Positions 4,995 to 7,483 of a stretch of DNA of 7,483 bases are shown piece by piece. Source of the DNA: Burkholderiales bacterium. Lineage in GTDB: Bacteria; Pseudomonadota; Gammaproteobacteria; Burkholderiales; Burkholderiaceae_A. Position 1 is the stretch's first letter. Every line of letters starts with the position of its first letter. The translations under genes and the position numbers were made by a program. The notes below the pieces were generated by a model. That model made no database searches and was not told the origin of the DNA. It worked only from the letters and a program-made list of their open reading frames with translations. The DNA lies in contig JAURFZ010000066.1 in NCBI GenBank assembly GCA_030834045.1, forward strand, positions 1 to 7,483. Direction: 5' to 3'.

Positions 4995-7145
4995 CTAGGC
5001 CACCATTGCCACATCCACCGCAACCAGGCCCTTGTCGGACAATAAAATGGGATTGAGATCAAGCTCTGAGAGCCAGTCTTCGCAGGCCTTACCAAGCTGC
5101 GAGAGGCTAACGATGGTTTGAATGAGGGCCTCTTTGTTAACAGCGGGCTGCCCACGAAAAGCCTCAAGCAAGGCTGCGCCTTTTAGCCTGCCTAGTGCAT
5201 CAGCTGCCTCGGCAGGCGTTACAGGGCATTGGCAGAAGACCACGTCCTTCAGCACTTCAATCCATACACCCCCTAGACCCATCATAATGACCATTCCAAA
5301 AACGGGGTCGTGCTTTAGGCCAAGAATAAATTCCACACGCCCCGAAGACATAGCCTGAACTAAAATGCCGTCTTGCCGGGCCTCGGGCTTGGCTTTTGTT
5401 ACCCGCTGTGTAATGTCAAGGAAGGCCTGACGAACGGCATCGTCTGACGACAGGTTCAGTGCAACGCCGCCTACGTCGGTCTTATGCAGAACATCCATCG
5501 ATTCAATTTTTAATGCCACAGAGCCCGAGGGCGCAACGCGCTTTGCGGCCTCAACCGCAGCCTCCGCGGAGGTTACAAGCTCGGCCTGGGCCGAGTGAAT
5601 ATTAAAGGCCTTCAGCAGCGCAAGGGCCTGGACAGTGGGAACGGGTTTGCCTTGTTCAACCCCAGTGGGGCGTTGCTGCCTGCCCACATTCGCCTGTTTT
5701 TGACTTGAGTGGAAGTCGGCCTGCCAGCGACGGCGGGCCTGGGCATACTGCGCCACGGCAGCCAAAGCATCCACTGCAGCATCCCCGTTTCGAAAAACCA
5801 CAATGCCACGCTCACGAAGACCCGCGATGGCTTTTTCAGACGCGCTTACCCAGACCACAACAAATGGCTTTTTGGCACGCGATTTAATTTCAGCAAAGAC
5901 CTCAAGCAGTTTGTCGGTAAAGCCGTGCATAAGCTGAAGCCAGACCACACCAACATCGATGTCGGAGTCGTTAAGGGCGATGATGGTGCTTTCGGTAAGA
6001 ATCGAAGGCTGAGCAACAAACTGTGCAGTGACATCCACTGGGTTGCCCGTGGCCCCGAATCCGGGAATAACCTGGGCGATAGCCTTGCGGGTGGTCTCGC
6101 CAAGCGCAGGAACATTCAGGCCAACCTCTTCGGCACGGTCGGCCAATAAAACGCCTGCACCACCCGACTGGGTAATGATGGCAAGGTTCTTTCCGGTTGG
6201 CCGCTCGCAGTGAAGAAGAACCTCAACAATGTCAAGCATGTGCTCTTCATTACGTGCACGAACAATCCCTTTTTGTTGAACCAGACCATCAAAGACACGG
6301 TCTTCGCCTGCCAAAGAACCTGTGTGTGAAGCGGCCGCGCGAGCACCTGCGCCAAAGCGCCCAACCTTTGTAAGAACAATGGGCTTATCAAGCTGCATGG
6401 CCTGCTCGGCAACCGCAGCAAGGGCATGGCCATTGTTAAGGCCCTCAAGGTAGCCTGAACAGACCTTAAGCGCAGGCAGTGCAAGCATCTCTTGCATGAG
6501 CTCCATGACCGAGATGTCCACCTCGTTACCCGTATTCACGAAAAAACCAAAACCCATCTGGCGTGCACGTGACAGGGCGCAGATTGCCGTGCCAAAGGCA
6601 CCCGACTGAGAGATAAAGCCTACAGGGCCTGCATTCACTTCGCCGTCGGCATACTGACTAAAGGTGGCAATGGCCCGATTGAAAGCATTGAAGAGGCCCA
6701 GGCAGTTTGGTCCAAGAATGCGAATGCCAGCCTTCTGTGCGGCCTGCTGCAGTGAAGCCTCCATAGTCTTACCCTCGGCGCCCATCTCGCCAAAGCCCGA
6801 GGCAAAGACAACCGCAACCGGCACCTTTTTCTTGGCAAGCTCTATGACCGTGGCTTCAATTTGCTCGGCAGGAAGAACCACCACGGCAAGGTCAACACCA
6901 TCGGGAAGCGAGGCGATATCGGGCACTGCTGCAACCCCGGCAATGTCCTTTGCCTTTGGGTTAATTGGATAAATTGCGCCCTTGTAGCCTTTTTCGAGCA
7001 GGTATTTCAGCGGCCGACCACTGACCTTATTTAAATCGGAGGAGGCACCCACAATGGCAATTGAGTTGGGCTGCAGCATGCGCTGCAAGGCATTGGCTTG
7101 CTGGTCGACTTGATTTGCTGGCGTGTCTTGCATGCTCTGGGTCAC
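4995..7145 (-). CDS. Acyl-CoA synthetase, NDP-forming (acetate-CoA ligase [ADP-forming]-like, fused alpha-beta)
   Basis: Single-chain enzyme of the ADP-forming acyl-CoA ligase superfamily: acid + CoA + ATP gives acyl-CoA + ADP + phosphate, through a phosphohistidine. It has 716 residues, typical of the fused form. Domain order: CoA-binding Rossmann domain (about 22-150, SIAIVGASSD at 28-37, GPNCLG at 145-150); succinyl-CoA ligase-like domains (about 170-465, SQSGAFG at 179-185, active-site H274 in SHTGSLAG); a polar linker (about 470-500); and a C-terminal ATP-grasp domain (about 500-716, with H554 in LHKTDVGG, GLKHDPVFG at 609-617 and GLGGVWIE at 623-630). Both catalytic histidines are present, so it should be active. 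The start is GTG at 7145, supported by GGAG (7155-7152). The acid is unknown; gcdH 27 bp upstream suggests glutarate or another dicarboxylate, while a sulfoacetate-like acid is an alternative. No GNAT domain is present, so it is not a Pat-type acetyltransferase. Confidence 0.9.
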   Translation of the reverse strand: MTQSMQDTPANQVDQQANALQRMLQPNSIAIVGASSDLNKVSGRPLKYLLEKGYKGAIYPINPKAKDIAGVAAVPDIASLPDGVDLAVVVLPAEQIEATVIELAKKKVPVAVVFASGFGEMGAEGKTMEASLQQAAQKAGIRILGPNCLGLFNAFNRAIATFSQYADGEVNAGPVGFISQSGAFGTAICALSRARQMGFGFFVNTGNEVDISVMELMQEMLALPALKVCSGYLEGLNNGHALAAVAEQAMQLDKPIVLTKVGRFGAGARAAASHTGSLAGEDRVFDGLVQQKGIVRARNEEHMLDIVEVLLHCERPTGKNLAIITQSGGAGVLLADRAEEVGLNVPALGETTRKAIAQVIPGFGATGNPVDVTAQFVAQPSILTESTIIALNDSDIDVGVVWLQLMHGFTDKLLEVFAEIKSRAKKPFVVVWVSASEKAIAGLRERGIVVFRNGDAAVDALAAVAQYAQARRRWQADFHSSQKQANVGRQQRPTGVEQGKPVPTVQALALLKAFNIHSAQAELVTSAEAAVEAAKRVAPSGSVALKIESMDVLHKTDVGGVALNLSSDDAVRQAFLDITQRVTKAKPEARQDGILVQAMSSGRVEFILGLKHDPVFGMVIMMGLGGVWIEVLKDVVFCQCPVTPAEAADALGRLKGAALLEAFRGQPAVNKEALIQTIVSLSQLGKACEDWLSELDLNPILLSDKGLVAVDVAMVA

Positions 7146-7150
7146 ATCGG

Positions 7151-7155
7151 TCTCC
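7151..7155 (-). promoter_or_regulatory. Ribosome binding site supporting the GTG start of the acyl-CoA ligase
   Basis: GGAGA on the minus strand, with its GGAG core at 7155-7152 ending six bases before the GTG at 7145. It supports GTG over the in-frame ATG (codon 5, 7133). The out-of-frame ATG at 7147 is followed at once by TGA. Confidence 0.65.
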
Positions 7156-7172
7156 GCTGAATTGTGGACAGA

Positions 7173-7483
7173 TTAATTAAAGGCTTGAATTCCTGTTTGG
7201 GCGCGCCCCAAGACAAGCGCATGAATGTCGTGTGTGCCTTCAAGCGTGTTCACTGTTTCCATGTTCATTAGGTGGCGAATGACATGGTACTCATCGCTAA
7301 TGCCATTGCCACCATGCATATCGCGGGCGGTACGTGCAACATCCAGGGCCGTACCCGCGGCGTTGCGCTTAAGCATCGAGATCATCTCGGGAGTTGCCCT
7401 GTCTTCATCCTTAAGGCGGCTTACATGCAGGCAGGCCAGAAGACTAAGGCTAATATCGGTCTGCATGTCTGCAAGTTTCTTTT
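7173..7483 (-). CDS. gcdH: Glutaryl-CoA dehydrogenase, C-terminal part (5' end cut by window edge)
   Basis: The last 102 residues of an FAD-dependent acyl-CoA dehydrogenase; the frame stays open to the right edge, so about three quarters of the gene lies outside. It would oxidise and decarboxylate glutaryl-CoA to crotonyl-CoA in lysine, tryptophan or glutarate breakdown. Assignment rests on near identity, from memory, with GcdH C-termini: KKLADMQT, ARDMHGGNGISDEYHVIRH, NTLEGTHDIHAL and GRAQTGIQAF. The catalytic glutamate is present in LEGTHD (codon 7241-7239). The residue before it is Leu, where human GCDH has Tyr. Its stop is 27 bp before the acyl-CoA ligase start, so the two are probably co-transcribed, with any promoter outside the window. 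Confidence 0.93.
   Translation of the reverse strand, partial: KKLADMQTDISLSLLACLHVSRLKDEDRATPEMISMLKRNAAGTALDVARTARDMHGGNGISDEYHVIRHLMNMETVNTLEGTHDIHALVLGRAQTGIQAFN

Noticed and set aside
5709..6149. A 146-codon plus-strand open frame inside the acyl-CoA ligase gene
   Set aside because: It is the antisense shadow of a conserved coding region and has no recognisable domain.
7142..7147. ATGTGA start-stop element overlapping the ligase GTG start
   Set aside because: A single overlapping ATG-TGA next to a well-supported GTG start is easily due to chance.

Overview
The window holds six genes on three transcription units, and every gene is intact except the two cut by the window edges. It looks like bacterial chromosome from a proteobacterium, most likely a betaproteobacterium of the Burkholderiales type. 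This rests on the gene families (a TauABC-type importer, a GcdH-type glutaryl-CoA dehydrogenase and a large single-chain NDP-forming acyl-CoA ligase), the moderate-to-high GC by eye, and the dense operon packing. I see no RNA genes, mobile elements, CRISPR arrays or integration scars.

Layout. Positions 1-2578 (minus strand) carry a taurine/sulfonate-type ABC importer in the order tauA (periplasmic binding protein) - tauB (ATPase) - tauC (permease, cut by the left edge). A divergent control region of 285 bp (2579-2863) follows. A class III omega-amino acid:pyruvate aminotransferase lies on the plus strand at 2864-4201. It converges on, and overlaps by 26 bp, a minus-strand set that is read gcdH (cut by the right edge, 7173-7483) - acyl-CoA ligase (4995-7145) - TauE/SafE-family membrane protein (4176-4940).

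How the genes may work together. The simplest reading is taurine (or related omega-amino acid) use: TauABC imports the substrate, the aminotransferase passes its amino group to pyruvate to give alanine and an aldehyde (sulfoacetaldehyde in the case of taurine), and the TauE/SafE protein exports sulfite or a sulfonate. The usual next enzyme, sulfoacetaldehyde acetyltransferase (Xsc), is not in the window. The neighbours are instead an ADP-forming-type acyl-CoA ligase and a glutaryl-CoA dehydrogenase. This leaves a competing reading in which the omega-amino acid is carboxylic (for example 5-aminovalerate, going through glutarate and glutaryl-CoA to crotonyl-CoA), or in which two unrelated units simply lie side by side. 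The aminotransferase has a lysine where related omega-transaminases carry their carboxylate-binding 'flipping' arginine, so its substrate is a real question.

Regulation. No regulator gene is in the window. The divergent region between tauA and the aminotransferase is the obvious control point. The tauA-tauB gap can form an interrupted hairpin just ahead of a TTG start that has no clear ribosome binding site.
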